Notes: generated by a model from the sequence alone, not told the origin. A stretch of DNA of 44,242 nt from Clostridiales bacterium UBA5446 (GCA_002427465.1 DIRC01000057.1:10063-54304); one strand, 5' to 3'. Positions 1 to 9,502 are shown, counted from the first letter of the stretch. Program-made: numbers and translations.

Positions 1-1594
1 CGGATATAAGGTTTCCGGCGGCCTTCACGGCGTGGGCGCCTCAGTTGTGAACGCCCTTTCCGACTGGCTGGAGGTCAGCGTCCACAAAAACGGCAAAATC
101 TATCAGATGAAATTCTCCAGAGGAGAAATCACGCAGGAAATCCGAATCATTGGCGATACGGACAGAACCGGAACCGTCGTGCGGTTTCATCCCGATCCGG
201 GCATCTTTGATGAAACGGTTTTTGATTATAAAACCCTGCATACCCACATGAGAGAGCAGGCTTTTCTGAACGCCGGCCTTAAAATCATCACGGAGGACCG
301 GCGCTGTGGTCATGAGCAAAAGGACGAGATGTGTTATGAGGGGGGAATCCGCGAGTTTGTTTCCTTTATAAACAGAAACAAAACCCAGAGACATAATGAT
401 GTCATTTATATGTACGGAGAAAAAGAAGGCTCCGAGGCGGAAATTGCCCTGCAGTATAACGACGGATACAATGAGATCATCGTTTCCTTTGCCAACAATA
501 TCCACACGGCGGAGGGCGGCATGCATGAAACGGGATTCAAAACCGCTCTGACCCGGATTTTGAACGCCTACGGCAAAAAAACCGGTATTTTCAAGGAGGG
601 GGAGAGCGTTTCCGGCGAGGATTGCCGGGAAGGCCTCACCGCCGTGATTTCGGTCAAGCTGCTTAATCCCCAGTTTGAGGGACAGACAAAGGCCAAGCTG
701 GGCAACTCCGAAATGCGCACCCTGGTGGACGCCATCGTCTCGGACAAACTGGAGCAATATTTTGAGGAAAACCCCGCCGTAGGCCGCAGTATTCTGGAAA
801 AGGCGCTGACGGCAAACCGCGCGCGGGAAGCGGCCAGACGGGCCAGGGAGAACATCAGGCGCAAAAACGCCCTGGAAGGCTCCACCCTTCCCGGAAAGCT
901 CAGGGACTGCAACGAACGGGACCCGTCCCTGACGGAAATTTATATCGTCGAGGGAGATTCCGCCGGCGGCTCCGCCACGGGCGGGCGGGATTCCCGGTTC
1001 CAGGCGATTCTGCCCCTTTGGGGAAAAATGCTCAACGTGGAGAAAGCCCGCGCCGACAAGGTGATCGGAAACGATAAGCTGATGCCGGTCATCACCGCCC
1101 TGGGGGCGGGACTGGGCGATGAATTCGACGTCTCCAAGCTGCGCTACCACAAAATCATCATCATGGCGGATGCCGACGTGGACGGCGCCCACATCAGAAC
1201 GCTGCTGCTGACATTTTTCTTCCGCTTCATGCGGCCGCTGATCGAGCAGGGCTATGTGTATTCCGCCGTTCCGCCGCTTTATAAGCTGACCCGGGGCAAG
1301 GCGGTCAGGGTAGCTTATTCCGACGAGGAGCGGGACCGGAGTTCCGCGGAGATGCGCGGGGAGGACGGCAAGGGCAAGGTGGAGATTTCCCGCTTCAAGG
1401 GCCTTGGCGAAATGGACCCCCACGAGCTTTGGGAAACCACCATGAACCCGGAAACCCGCACCCTGAAGCGCATTAAGCTTGAAGACGCGGTGGCCGCCGA
1501 CGAAATTTTCACCATACTGATGGGGGAAAAGGTTGAGCCTCGCAAGGAATTTATTGAGAAGAACGCGAAATATGTCGTCAACCTCGACATATGA
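1..1594 (+). CDS. gyrB: DNA gyrase subunit B (5' end outside window)
   Basis: ATPase subunit of DNA gyrase, which with GyrA introduces negative supercoils. The frame is open from base 2, so the gene starts upstream; by comparison with the family roughly the first 110 residues are missing. The visible part opens with the GHKL ATPase glycine-rich loop (GGLHGVGAS), followed by the transducer domain. The TOPRIM domain shows EGDSAGG (Glu codon at 950) and DADVDGAH (first Asp codon at 1169), the Mg-binding acidic residues that assist DNA cleavage. The C-terminal RFKGLGEM and the ending VVNLDI are typical of GyrB. It lacks the large insert of proteobacterial GyrB, as usual in Firmicutes. gyrA follows after 12 bases, so the pair is one operon. 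Identification is secure; gyrase rather than topoisomerase IV is supported by the GyrA box in the partner gene. Confidence 0.98.
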   Translation, partial: GYKVSGGLHGVGASVVNALSDWLEVSVHKNGKIYQMKFSRGEITQEIRIIGDTDRTGTVVRFHPDPGIFDETVFDYKTLHTHMREQAFLNAGLKIITEDRRCGHEQKDEMCYEGGIREFVSFINRNKTQRHNDVIYMYGEKEGSEAEIALQYNDGYNEIIVSFANNIHTAEGGMHETGFKTALTRILNAYGKKTGIFKEGESVSGEDCREGLTAVISVKLLNPQFEGQTKAKLGNSEMRTLVDAIVSDKLEQYFEENPAVGRSILEKALTANRAREAARRARENIRRKNALEGSTLPGKLRDCNERDPSLTEIYIVEGDSAGGSATGGRDSRFQAILPLWGKMLNVEKARADKVIGNDKLMPVITALGAGLGDEFDVSKLRYHKIIIMADADVDGAHIRTLLLTFFFRFMRPLIEQGYVYSAVPPLYKLTRGKAVRVAYSDEERDRSSAEMRGEDGKGKVEISRFKGLGEMDPHELWETTMNPETRTLKRIKLEDAVAADEIFTILMGEKVEPRKEFIEKNAKYVVNLDI

Positions 1595-1606
1595 CCGGAG
1601 GAAAAT

Positions 1607-4108
1607 ATGGCAAAAGATTATAAACCGGAAGATATTATGTATCTTGACCAGAAGATTGTCACATCCGAGCTGGTCAGCGAAATGCAGACGTCCTATATTG
1701 ATTACGCCATGTCCGTCATTGTGGGCAGGGCGCTGCCGGACGTGCGTGACGGCCTGAAACCCGTGCACCGCCGAATCCTCTACGCCATGTATGAGGACAA
1801 TCTGACCAGCGACCGGCCCTTTAAGAAATCCGCCACCTGCGTGGGCGACGTGCTGGGCCGCTACCACCCCCACGGAGACCAGAGCGTTTATGACGCCCTT
1901 GTCCGTCTGGCACAGAATTTTTCCATGCGCTATCCCCTTGTGGACGGCCATGGCAACTTCGGTTCCATCGACGGAGACCCCCCTGCGGCCTATCGTTACA
2001 CTGAGGCGCGCATGTCACGGATGTCCGGAGAAATGCTGCGGGACATTGAAAAAGATACCGTGGACTGGAATTCCAACTTTGACGATACCCGAAAGGAACC
2101 CCGGGTCCTGCCCGCCCGCTTTCCCAACCTGCTTGTTAACGGCTCCTCGGGAATTGCCGTGGGCATGGCGACGAACATCCCACCGCACAATCTGAGCGAA
2201 GTGATCGACGCCTGCATCTGCGTATTAGACAACCCGGAGGCTGATCTGAACGACCTGATGGTACATGTAAAGGGGCCGGATTTCCCCACCCGGGGCATCA
2301 TCATGGGAAGGGCGGGCATCCGCGCCGCTTACGCCACGGGGAGAGGGCGCATCCGCATCCGCGCCCGGACGGAGACGGAGGAATACGGCCACGACCGTCT
2401 TCGCATCATCGTCACCGAGCTGCCCTATCAGGTCAATAAACGCCAGCTGATCGAAAATATTGCCGACCAGGTGCGGGATAAGCGCCTGGAGGGGATTTCC
2501 GGCCTGCGTGATGAATCCGACAGGAACGGCATGCGCATCGTCATAGAACTGAAAAGGGATGCCAACCTTCAGGTGGTCAGAAACCGCCTGTTTGCCCAGA
2601 CCCAGCTTCAGGCCACTTTTGCCATCAATATGCTGGCGCTGATTCACAATCAGTCCCAGCCCAGAATCCTTTCCCTGCGCCAAATTCTGGACGAGTATAT
2701 CGCCTTTCAGGAAGAAATCATCAACAGGCGCACGCAATATGATCTCAAAAAGGCTATGGAACGTGCCCATCTGCTGGAGGGCCTGCTCATCGCCCAAGAC
2801 AATATTGATGAAGTAATACGCATCATCCGAACCAGCTATGACGACGCGAAGCAGCGGCTGATGACGCGCTTCAGCCTGGACGATATTCAGGCCCAGGCAA
2901 TTCTGGATATGCGGCTGAAAGCACTTCAGGGCCTTGACCGGGAGAAGCTTGAAGCCGAATACAAGGAGCTGGAAGGCCGCATCGCCTATTACAATTCGTT
3001 ACTTGAAAGCCCTGAGATGCTGTGCGCCGTCCTGAAAGAGGAGCTTACCGCCATCCGGGACAAATTCGGGGATGAACGCAAGACCGCGATCGAAGATGTG
3101 GAAGATGAGATCGACATTGAGGATCTGATTGACGAGGAGGCGTGCGTCTACACCCTCACCCACGGCGGCTATATAAAGCGTTTGCCCGCGTCCGAATATC
3201 GCGCACAGGGCCGGGGCGGCCGGGGCGTGCGCGCCATGACCACCCGGGAGGAGGATTATGTGGAGACGGTATTCACGGCCTCAACCCACGACTACATTCT
3301 CTTTTTTACGAATTTCGGCCGGGTTTATATTAAAAAGGGCTATATGATCCCAGAGGCGGGCCGTAACGCCAAGGGCACCAATCTGGTGAACATCATCCAG
3401 CTTGACCCCGGCGAAAGGGTCAGCGCCATGATCCGGGGCTCCGGCTTCGATCCGGACAAATATCTGATGATGGTCACAAAGAGGGGTACCGTGAAGCGGA
3501 TTGCCCAGTCGGCGCTGAAAAATATCCGCGCCAGCGGCATCCGGGCGCTGCGGCTTGACGAGGGGGACGAGCTGATTTCCGTCCGTGATACGGACGGCAG
3601 CCGGAATATCCTCATCGCCACTCAAAACGGATATGCGATTTGTTTTGATGAGAACGACGTGCGGGCCATGGGCCGGGAAGCCACCGGCGTGCGCGGGATC
3701 AGGCTGCGTTCCGGAGACTATGTGGTGGGCGCGGCAATCGCCGATCCGGGCAGCGATCTGCTGTCCATCACCGAAAACGGATACGGCAAGCGCACCGCCA
3801 TCACGGAATATATCAGGGGCACGGACGGAATGCCCCAAAAGCGCGGGGGCATGGGCCTCAAAAACTATAACTGCACGGAAAAGACCGGTAAGGTGGCCGA
3901 TATCAGGATCGTTTCCGATCAGGACGATATTCTGGTCATTTCCGACGACGGTACAATCATCCGCATGGCGGCCGACACGATTTCCAGGCTTGGCCGCGCT
4001 ACCCAGGGCGTGCGCATCATGCGCCTTGCCGAGGGGGCAAAGGTCATTTCCGTCGCAAAGACCGATAAGGAGGACGAGGAAACCGCTCCGGCTTCCGAGG
4101 AGTCGTGA
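1607..4108 (+). CDS. gyrA: DNA gyrase subunit A
   Basis: DNA-cleaving subunit of gyrase, 833 residues, near the usual size. The start ATG has a GGAGG ribosome site just upstream. The N-terminal winged-helix domain contains the HPHGD motif and the active-site Tyr131 (context YRYTEARM, codon 1997-1999), which forms the covalent bond to DNA. The C-terminal beta-pinwheel begins with the GyrA box at about residue 535, here QGRGGRG against the usual QRRGG(R/K)G; this box marks gyrase as opposed to ParC. In the quinolone-resistance region the position equivalent to E. coli Ser83 is Gln92 (codon 1880-1882), while the Asp87 equivalent is kept as Asp96. The acidic tail (KEDEETAP...) is a common ending. 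rnhA follows after 76 bases with no obvious terminator in between. Confidence 0.98.
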   Translation: MAKDYKPEDIMYLDQKIVTSELVSEMQTSYIDYAMSVIVGRALPDVRDGLKPVHRRILYAMYEDNLTSDRPFKKSATCVGDVLGRYHPHGDQSVYDALVRLAQNFSMRYPLVDGHGNFGSIDGDPPAAYRYTEARMSRMSGEMLRDIEKDTVDWNSNFDDTRKEPRVLPARFPNLLVNGSSGIAVGMATNIPPHNLSEVIDACICVLDNPEADLNDLMVHVKGPDFPTRGIIMGRAGIRAAYATGRGRIRIRARTETEEYGHDRLRIIVTELPYQVNKRQLIENIADQVRDKRLEGISGLRDESDRNGMRIVIELKRDANLQVVRNRLFAQTQLQATFAINMLALIHNQSQPRILSLRQILDEYIAFQEEIINRRTQYDLKKAMERAHLLEGLLIAQDNIDEVIRIIRTSYDDAKQRLMTRFSLDDIQAQAILDMRLKALQGLDREKLEAEYKELEGRIAYYNSLLESPEMLCAVLKEELTAIRDKFGDERKTAIEDVEDEIDIEDLIDEEACVYTLTHGGYIKRLPASEYRAQGRGGRGVRAMTTREEDYVETVFTASTHDYILFFTNFGRVYIKKGYMIPEAGRNAKGTNLVNIIQLDPGERVSAMIRGSGFDPDKYLMMVTKRGTVKRIAQSALKNIRASGIRALRLDEGDELISVRDTDGSRNILIATQNGYAICFDENDVRAMGREATGVRGIRLRSGDYVVGAAIADPGSDLLSITENGYGKRTAITEYIRGTDGMPQKRGGMGLKNYNCTEKTGKVADIRIVSDQDDILVISDDGTIIRMAADTISRLGRATQGVRIMRLAEGAKVISVAKTDKEDEETAPASEES

Positions 4109-4184
4109 CGGTCGTCCGGTCCAAATGAATTTTTAATAGGGGGCGTCTCCATCATTAAAATAATAAAGGATTTAAGATAAAACT

Positions 4185-4616
4185 ATGAAGAAAGTGACAG
4201 TGTATACCGACGGCGCCTGCTCCGGGAACCCCGGGCCGGGCGGCTGGGGCGCGATCCTGATCTACAACGGCAGGGAAAAGGAGATTTCCGGCGGGGAAAG
4301 GGAGACAACCAATAACCGCATGGAGCTTTTGGCCGTGATTTCAGCTCTTTCCGCCCTTAAGGAGCCGTGCGAAATCGAGCTTTTTACCGATTCTCAGTAT
4401 ATTGAGAAAGCAATAAACGAGGGCTGGCTGGCCGGCTGGAAGAAAAAGGGCTGGCGGCGGAAGGACGGGGAGCTGAAAAACTCAGACCTTTGGCAGACCC
4501 TGGACGGGCTGCTGAATCAGCACCGCGTATCATTCCGATGGGTCAAGGGACACGCGGACAGCGCATATAACAACCGGTGCGACGCACTCGCAACAGAACA
4601 AAGGGATAGACAGTGA
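4185..4616 (+). CDS. rnhA: Ribonuclease HI
   Basis: Endonuclease that cleaves the RNA strand of RNA-DNA hybrids (R-loops, primers). At 143 residues it is close to the E. coli enzyme. The four metal-binding acids are present: Asp9 in YTDGACSGNPG, Glu47 in NNRMELLA, Asp69 in FTDSQY and Asp133 in RCDALA. The catalytic loop histidine is His123 (WVKGHAD). The basic WKKKGWRRKDG stretch at about 85-95 corresponds to the hybrid-binding protrusion. The ribosome site (AAGGA about 4165) is weak and somewhat distant. The stop codon overlaps the GTG start of the following ABC transporter by four bases, so the two are probably translationally coupled. Confidence 0.96.
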   Translation: MKKVTVYTDGACSGNPGPGGWGAILIYNGREKEISGGERETTNNRMELLAVISALSALKEPCEIELFTDSQYIEKAINEGWLAGWKKKGWRRKDGELKNSDLWQTLDGLLNQHRVSFRWVKGHADSAYNNRCDALATEQRDRQ

Positions 4617-6412
4617 ATAATAAAAACTCAACAAAACAATATCAAGGGTCGGGCCTTTCTATATTTTTTTCCTTTTTTAAGCCTCATAAAGGAATGTTTG
4701 CGCTGGATCTGATCTGCGCCTTGGGCGTTGCCCTGATCGACCTGGCCTTCCCCTACGTATCGAAGATGTCAATGCAGGAGCTGCTGCCCAAAAATCTTTA
4801 CACAACGTTTTTTACGGTGATGGGCATCATTATTCTGGCCTATATTCTCAGAGCCGGGCTTTACTATGTGATCACCGTTGTGGGACACCTTGTGGGGGTT
4901 TACGTGGAAGCGGACATGCGGCATGAGGTTTTTAACCACATGCAGACGCTGTCCTTCAGTTATTTTGACCGGGTACGGACCGGCTCGCTGATGAGCCGGA
5001 TTACATCTGACCTTTTCGACATCACGGAGCTGGCCCACCACGGGCCGGAGGACATTCTCATCAGCATGCTGACGATCTGCGGGGCCCTTGCGGTGATGTT
5101 TTCCATGCAATGGCGGCTTGCTCTGATCATCGCGGTGCTTCTTCCCATCTTCGTTGGCTATACCATGACGCAGCGGGCGCGTATGATGAACGCCAGCAGG
5201 CAGGTCAAACGAAAGACGGCGGAAATCAATACCGCCATCGAGTCCGGTATATCCGGCATACGCACCGCAAAGGCCTTCGCCAACGAGAGCGCGGAGGATG
5301 AAAAGTTTGCCGACGCCAACAGAAAATATGTCGCGGCGAGGAAAGAATACTATTCCGCCATGGGACTTTTCATGAGCGGCATGGAATTTTCCATGGGCAT
5401 CATGCAGGTGGTGGTTATTGCCGCCGGCGGATATTACATCATGCGGGGAATGATGGATTACATAGAGCTGATCACATTCTCCCTGTATGTTTCCACCTTT
5501 ATCTCCCCGATCCGCAAGCTGGCGGCCTTTTCCGAGGTATACATGCAGGGTACGGCGGGCTTCTCGCGTTTTCTTGAGATCATGCGCACGGAACCGGGTA
5601 TTAAGGACGCGCCGGACGCCGAAACCCTGGGCGCCGTACGGGGCGACATAGAATACCGGGACGTCAGCTTTTCATACGACGGCAAGGTTCCGGTGCTGGA
5701 AAACGTTTTCCTCCATATACACCCCGGGGAATGCCTTGCGGTGGTCGGTCCCAGCGGCGGCGGGAAAACGACGCTTTGCCAGCTCATCCCCCGATTTTAC
5801 GATGTTACGGAGGGTCGGCTGCTGATTGACGGCCACGACGTGCGCGGCGTGACACAGGAATCGCTGCGGCAGAATATCGGAATCATTCAGCAGGATGTTT
5901 TCCTTTTTGCCGGAAGCATCCGGGAAAACATCCGCTACGGCAGGCCGGACGCCACCGATGCGGAGGTGGTCGCCGCGGCTGTCCGGGCGGAAATCCATTC
6001 CGACATCATGGAGATGCCCGACGGCTACGATACTTTTGTCGGCGAGCGGGGCGTGATGCTCTCCGGCGGGCAGAAGCAGCGGATTTCCATCGCCCGGGTA
6101 TTTTTGAAAAATCCCCCCGTCCTGGTCCTGGACGAGGCCACCAGCGCTCTGGACAGTGTCACGGAAGCCCGGATACAGCGCTCCCTGAACGAATTGGCAG
6201 CGGGGCGCACCAGCATCATCATTGCCCACAGGCTTTCAACCATACATAACGCGGACAGGATCGCGGTAATTGAGGATTCACGTATCGTGGAGCTGGGCAG
6301 CCACGAGGAGCTTATTGAAAAACAGGGCGTTTATGCCGCCCTTTACGCCGCCCAGGGCTTTGGGGCGGATTCCACCGCCGACAGGTCGGTGATTGGGGAA
6401 GGAGAACGTTAA
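4613..6412 (+). CDS. ABC-type multidrug/lipid exporter, fused membrane and ATPase domains
   Basis: Half-size ABC exporter of 599 residues (MsbA/BmrA-like) that would work as a homodimer in the cytoplasmic membrane. An N-terminal ABC transmembrane domain (about residues 20-320, six predicted helices) precedes a nucleotide-binding domain. The latter has Walker A GPSGGGKTT at about 379-387, signature LSGGQKQR from about 483, Walker B VLVLDEA with Asp507/Glu508, and an H-loop AHRLST. All ATPase motifs are intact. The start is GTG, overlapping the rnhA stop as GTGA. The substrate cannot be read from sequence; drugs, lipids or peptides are all possible. A GNAT gene starts directly after its stop codon, so rnhA, this gene and the GNAT gene form one unit. 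Confidence 0.92.
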   Translation: MNNKNSTKQYQGSGLSIFFSFFKPHKGMFALDLICALGVALIDLAFPYVSKMSMQELLPKNLYTTFFTVMGIIILAYILRAGLYYVITVVGHLVGVYVEADMRHEVFNHMQTLSFSYFDRVRTGSLMSRITSDLFDITELAHHGPEDILISMLTICGALAVMFSMQWRLALIIAVLLPIFVGYTMTQRARMMNASRQVKRKTAEINTAIESGISGIRTAKAFANESAEDEKFADANRKYVAARKEYYSAMGLFMSGMEFSMGIMQVVVIAAGGYYIMRGMMDYIELITFSLYVSTFISPIRKLAAFSEVYMQGTAGFSRFLEIMRTEPGIKDAPDAETLGAVRGDIEYRDVSFSYDGKVPVLENVFLHIHPGECLAVVGPSGGGKTTLCQLIPRFYDVTEGRLLIDGHDVRGVTQESLRQNIGIIQQDVFLFAGSIRENIRYGRPDATDAEVVAAAVRAEIHSDIMEMPDGYDTFVGERGVMLSGGQKQRISIARVFLKNPPVLVLDEATSALDSVTEARIQRSLNELAAGRTSIIIAHRLSTIHNADRIAVIEDSRIVELGSHEELIEKQGVYAALYAAQGFGADSTADRSVIGEGER

Positions 6413-6973
6413 ATGGAATACGACATAAAAAAAGGCGGCCATAAGGACATGTGCCGGATATACCCCATGATGGAATTTGATTTTTTACCTTTTGAGATGG
6501 TGAGGCAGGCCTATCTTCAGCGTGCCATGATGACCGGGGCCGCGGAGCTGCTGCTCCTGAAGAACGAAAACGGCCTGGAGATCGGATATGCGGTGACTTA
6601 TAAAAAATCGCTGTACGGCTATGTGCTGCTGTCTTACCTGGCCATATACCCGCCCTTCCGCGGAAAGGGCGCCGGAACGCGGTTTCTGGCGCTCATCCGG
6701 GAGCGCTACGCGTTCTGCCGGGGTATCCTGCTGGAGGTCGCGCACGACGAGGCGGCGGCCGCAAAGAGAAGATACAACCTCTATGCCGCCCAGGGTTATG
6801 AGAAGGTTGACTGCGCCTATCACATCGGCGGGGTGGAAACCACGCTGATGTGCCTTCGGCTCATGGGAAAAGAGGACCCCGCCCCCGCTATTGTCCGGAT
6901 TATAAGCGATCTGTACCTCAAGATCATTCCGGAGCGGGTTTTTCATAAGTTCCTCAGCGTGAAAACAGTTTAA
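6413..6973 (+). CDS. GNAT-family N-acetyltransferase
   Basis: Protein of 186 residues with a GNAT acetyl-CoA fold. The core strand and pyrophosphate-binding loop are visible as LAIYPPFRGKGAGTRFL (residues about 77-93; the loop is R-G-K-G-A-G). A later LYAAQGYEKV matches the usual C-terminal GNAT motif. The ATG follows the stop of the ABC exporter with no gap, and the ribosome site GGAAGGAG lies inside the exporter's end, so the two are translated together. Substrate unknown; pairing with an exporter may mean modification and export of the same compound, but that is inference. Confidence 0.82.
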   Translation: MEYDIKKGGHKDMCRIYPMMEFDFLPFEMVRQAYLQRAMMTGAAELLLLKNENGLEIGYAVTYKKSLYGYVLLSYLAIYPPFRGKGAGTRFLALIRERYAFCRGILLEVAHDEAAAAKRRYNLYAAQGYEKVDCAYHIGGVETTLMCLRLMGKEDPAPAIVRIISDLYLKIIPERVFHKFLSVKTV

Positions 6974-6976
6974 ACG

Positions 6977-7019
6977 TAAAGATAACCGGCATGGCTTACA
7001 GCCATGCCGGTTATCTTTA
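6977..7019. terminator. Bidirectional terminator between GNAT gene and asnS
   Basis: Perfect inverted repeat with 20-base arms (6977-6996 and 7000-7019) and a three-base loop, placed between two convergent genes. The outer AT-rich ends supply a short U-rich tract on either strand, so it can end transcripts from both sides. Confidence 0.85.
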
Positions 7020-7026
7020 GGAGCGC

Positions 7027-8421
7027 CTAAAAATCTGCGCAGCCGACGGTGCGGGGATGGGGCAGCACGTCGCGGATATTGGATACGCCGGTAAGATACA
7101 TGATGAGCCGCTCAAATCCCATGCCGTAGCCCGCGTGACGGCAGGAGCCGTAGCGCCGCAGATCCAGATACCACCAGTAATCCGCCGGATTCAGCCCGAA
7201 TTCGGCCAGGCGCGCCTCCAGCACGTCCAGCCTCTCCTCTCTCTGGCTGCCGCCGATAATCTCCCCGATGGCGGGAACCAGGCAGTCCGCGGCGGCGACC
7301 GTGCGGCCGTCGTCGTCCAGGCGCATATAGAAGGCTTTAATGTCCTTGGGATAATTGGTGACAAATATGGGCTTTTTATAGATTTTCTCCGTCAAAAACC
7401 GTTCATGCTCGGTCTGAAGGTCGCAGCCCCAGGAGACCTTATGGTCAAACTCGTCATTATGGCGCATCAGGATGTCCACGGCCTCGGTATAGGTGACGCG
7501 GCCAAAATCGGAAGAAACCACATGATCCAGACGGGACAGCAGGGACTTGTCCACAAAAGCGTTAAGAAATTCCATTTCCTGGGGGCAGCGATCCAAAACT
7601 GCCCTGATGACAAACTTTATCATGGCCTCGGCGTTGTCCATATAATCCGTCAGATCCGCGAAGGCCATTTCCGGCTCGATCATCCAGAACTCCGCCGCAT
7701 GCCGCGGGGTGTTGGAGTGTTCCGCCCGGAAGGTGGGGCCGAAAGTATACACATCCCCGAAGGCCAGGGCGAAGTTTTCCGCGTTAAGCTGGCCGGATAC
7801 CGTCAGGCTGGTGGGCCTGCCGAAGAAGTCCTGAGCGCAGTCCGGCCGGCCGTCCGCGCCGATGGGTGGATGCATCGGGTCCATGGTGGTCACGCGGAAC
7901 ATCTCCCCCGCCCCTTCGCAGTCGGAGCCGGTGATAATGGGGGTATGAACGTATACAAAGCCGTTCCGCTGGAAAAATTCATGAATAGCCGCCGCGGCGG
8001 AGCTGCGGACGCGGAACACTGCGGAAAACAGGTTGGTGCGGGGCCGCAGGTGCTGAATCGTCCGGAGAAATTCCGCGCTATGGCGCTTTTTTTGCAGGGG
8101 ATAGTCCGGCGCGGAGGTTCCCTCCACGGCGATCGAGGAAGCCTTGAGCTCGAAGGGCTGCTTTGCCCCCGGCGTAAGCGCCAGCTCACCTTTTATAATC
8201 AGCGCGGCGCCGACGTTCTGACGCGCAATCTCATCGTAATTATTGATGCCGCCCCCTTCAAATACTACCTGGAGACTTTTGTGGCAAGAGCCGTCGTTCA
8301 ATTCAATGAAGCCGAAGTTCTTCATATCCCGTATGGTTCTTACCCAGCCGCAGACGGTCAGTTCCCTGCCGCAGAGGGATTCGGGGTCGGCGTAAATACC
8401 GGAGATTTTCTGCCTTTTCAC
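7027..8421 (-). CDS. asnS: Asparaginyl-tRNA synthetase
   Basis: Class II aminoacyl-tRNA synthetase that charges tRNA-Asn with asparagine, 464 residues (E. coli 466). An N-terminal OB-fold anticodon-binding domain (about 18-100, with VCGWVRTIRDMKNFGFIEL) is followed by the class II catalytic core. Motif 2 is FRAEHSNTPRHAAEFWMIE and motif 3 is GYGMGFERLIMY near the C-terminus. The ending HPRTVGCADF is typical of AsnRS and separates it from AspRS and LysRS. The start is GTG, with AAAGGA about 13 bases upstream. Its presence suggests direct Asn-tRNA charging, although a GatCAB route elsewhere is not excluded. Confidence 0.96.
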   Translation of the reverse strand: MKRQKISGIYADPESLCGRELTVCGWVRTIRDMKNFGFIELNDGSCHKSLQVVFEGGGINNYDEIARQNVGAALIIKGELALTPGAKQPFELKASSIAVEGTSAPDYPLQKKRHSAEFLRTIQHLRPRTNLFSAVFRVRSSAAAAIHEFFQRNGFVYVHTPIITGSDCEGAGEMFRVTTMDPMHPPIGADGRPDCAQDFFGRPTSLTVSGQLNAENFALAFGDVYTFGPTFRAEHSNTPRHAAEFWMIEPEMAFADLTDYMDNAEAMIKFVIRAVLDRCPQEMEFLNAFVDKSLLSRLDHVVSSDFGRVTYTEAVDILMRHNDEFDHKVSWGCDLQTEHERFLTEKIYKKPIFVTNYPKDIKAFYMRLDDDGRTVAAADCLVPAIGEIIGGSQREERLDVLEARLAEFGLNPADYWWYLDLRRYGSCRHAGYGMGFERLIMYLTGVSNIRDVLPHPRTVGCADF

Positions 8422-8490
8422 AGTCAGCGCACATCCTTTCTGAAAAATCCGTGTAAAACGGCCCTAAACTAAATATTAACAGTCTGTTTA

Positions 8491-8519
8491 TTGTAAACAA
8501 AGCCGCATTGAAGTATTAT
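8491..8519 (+). promoter_or_regulatory. Possible promoter of cysK
   Basis: TTGTAA (8491-8496), 17 bases, then TATTAT (8514-8519), in the AT-rich gap between divergent asnS and cysK. The -35 matches the consensus at four of six positions and the -10 at five of six. The placement upstream of the cysK ribosome site is sensible. Confidence 0.4.
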
Positions 8520-8565
8520 ACTTATAAATACAATTATTTTCAATGTTTTTCTTGGAGGGATAAAA

Positions 8566-9489
8566 GTGGGAGAAATTTACGGTGATATTACCGGGCTGAT
8601 CGGGGGTACGCCGCTGGTCAGCCTTTCGCGTTTCGCCGCCGCTCAGGGTGCGGAAGGGGCGCGGATAGCGGCAAAGCTGGAGAGCCGGAATCCCGCAGGC
8701 AGCGCTAAAGACCGCGTCGCGCTTTCCATGATACGGGACGCCGAGGCAAGCGGGAGGCTTGTACCAGGCGGCATGATAATCGAGCCGACCAGTGGAAATA
8801 CTGGTATTGGCATCGCCGCCTGCGCGGCGGTTTTGGGATACAGGGCCGTGATTGTCATGCCCGATTCCATGAGCCCCGAAAGGATGAAGCTGATCGCCGC
8901 ATACGGCGCGAAAATCGTGCTGACGCCGGGGGCGGAGGGAATGGCCGGGGCCGTGGCCAAAGCCGAGGCCATTTGCCGCGAAAACTCCGGCAGCATCGTT
9001 GCCGGGCAGTTTTCAAACCCGGCCAACCCCCGCGCCCATTATATGACCACCGGACCTGAAATCTGGGCGGATACCGACGGAAGGATCGATCTCTTTGTTG
9101 CCGGCGTCGGCACCGGAGGCACAATCACCGGCGTCGGGCGGTATTTAAAGGAAAAGAATCCAGATGTGGGGATTGCGGCCGTGGAGCCTGCCGCCTCCCC
9201 CCTGCTTTCCGGCGGGCGGGCCGGGAGCCATGCCATCCAGGGCATTGGCGCCAATTTCGTGCCTGAGGCGCTGGACACCACGGTATACGACGAAATTGTG
9301 ACGGTGACGGACGCGGATGCCCTTTCCTCCATGGGCCTTTTGGCCAGGACGGAGGGCCTTCTCTGCGGCGTGTCCTCGGGGGCGTCGGCCTTTGCCGCCT
9401 GCGTTCTGGCGAAACGGCCCGAAAGCCGGGGAAAGCTGATAGTCTGTCTGCTGCCCGATACGGGGGAGCGGTACCTGAGTTTGCTTTAA
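8566..9489 (+). CDS. cysK: Cysteine synthase A (O-acetylserine sulfhydrylase)
   Basis: PLP enzyme that makes cysteine from O-acetylserine and sulfide; 307 residues, normal for CysK. The PLP-binding lysine is Lys48 in NPAGSAKDR. The substrate loop TSGNTG follows at 75-80, and the phosphate-binding loop GTGGTITG is near residue 180. The start is GTG preceded by TTGGAGGGA. No CBS-type regulatory domain is present. The lipid kinase gene starts 13 bases after the stop, so they are probably co-transcribed. CysK and CysM are hard to separate by motif; the overall pattern favours CysK. Confidence 0.94.
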   Translation: MGEIYGDITGLIGGTPLVSLSRFAAAQGAEGARIAAKLESRNPAGSAKDRVALSMIRDAEASGRLVPGGMIIEPTSGNTGIGIAACAAVLGYRAVIVMPDSMSPERMKLIAAYGAKIVLTPGAEGMAGAVAKAEAICRENSGSIVAGQFSNPANPRAHYMTTGPEIWADTDGRIDLFVAGVGTGGTITGVGRYLKEKNPDVGIAAVEPAASPLLSGGRAGSHAIQGIGANFVPEALDTTVYDEIVTVTDADALSSMGLLARTEGLLCGVSSGASAFAACVLAKRPESRGKLIVCLLPDTGERYLSLL

Positions 9490-9502
9490 GGAGCGGATTG
9501 AA

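Noticed and set aside
41..1951. 636-codon open frame antisense to gyrB/gyrA
   Set aside because: Crosses two certain genes on the opposite strand, resembles no protein family, and is explained by GC-biased codon use.
7057..8472. 471-codon open frame opposite asnS
   Set aside because: Entirely covers a clear asnS on the other strand; no protein motifs.
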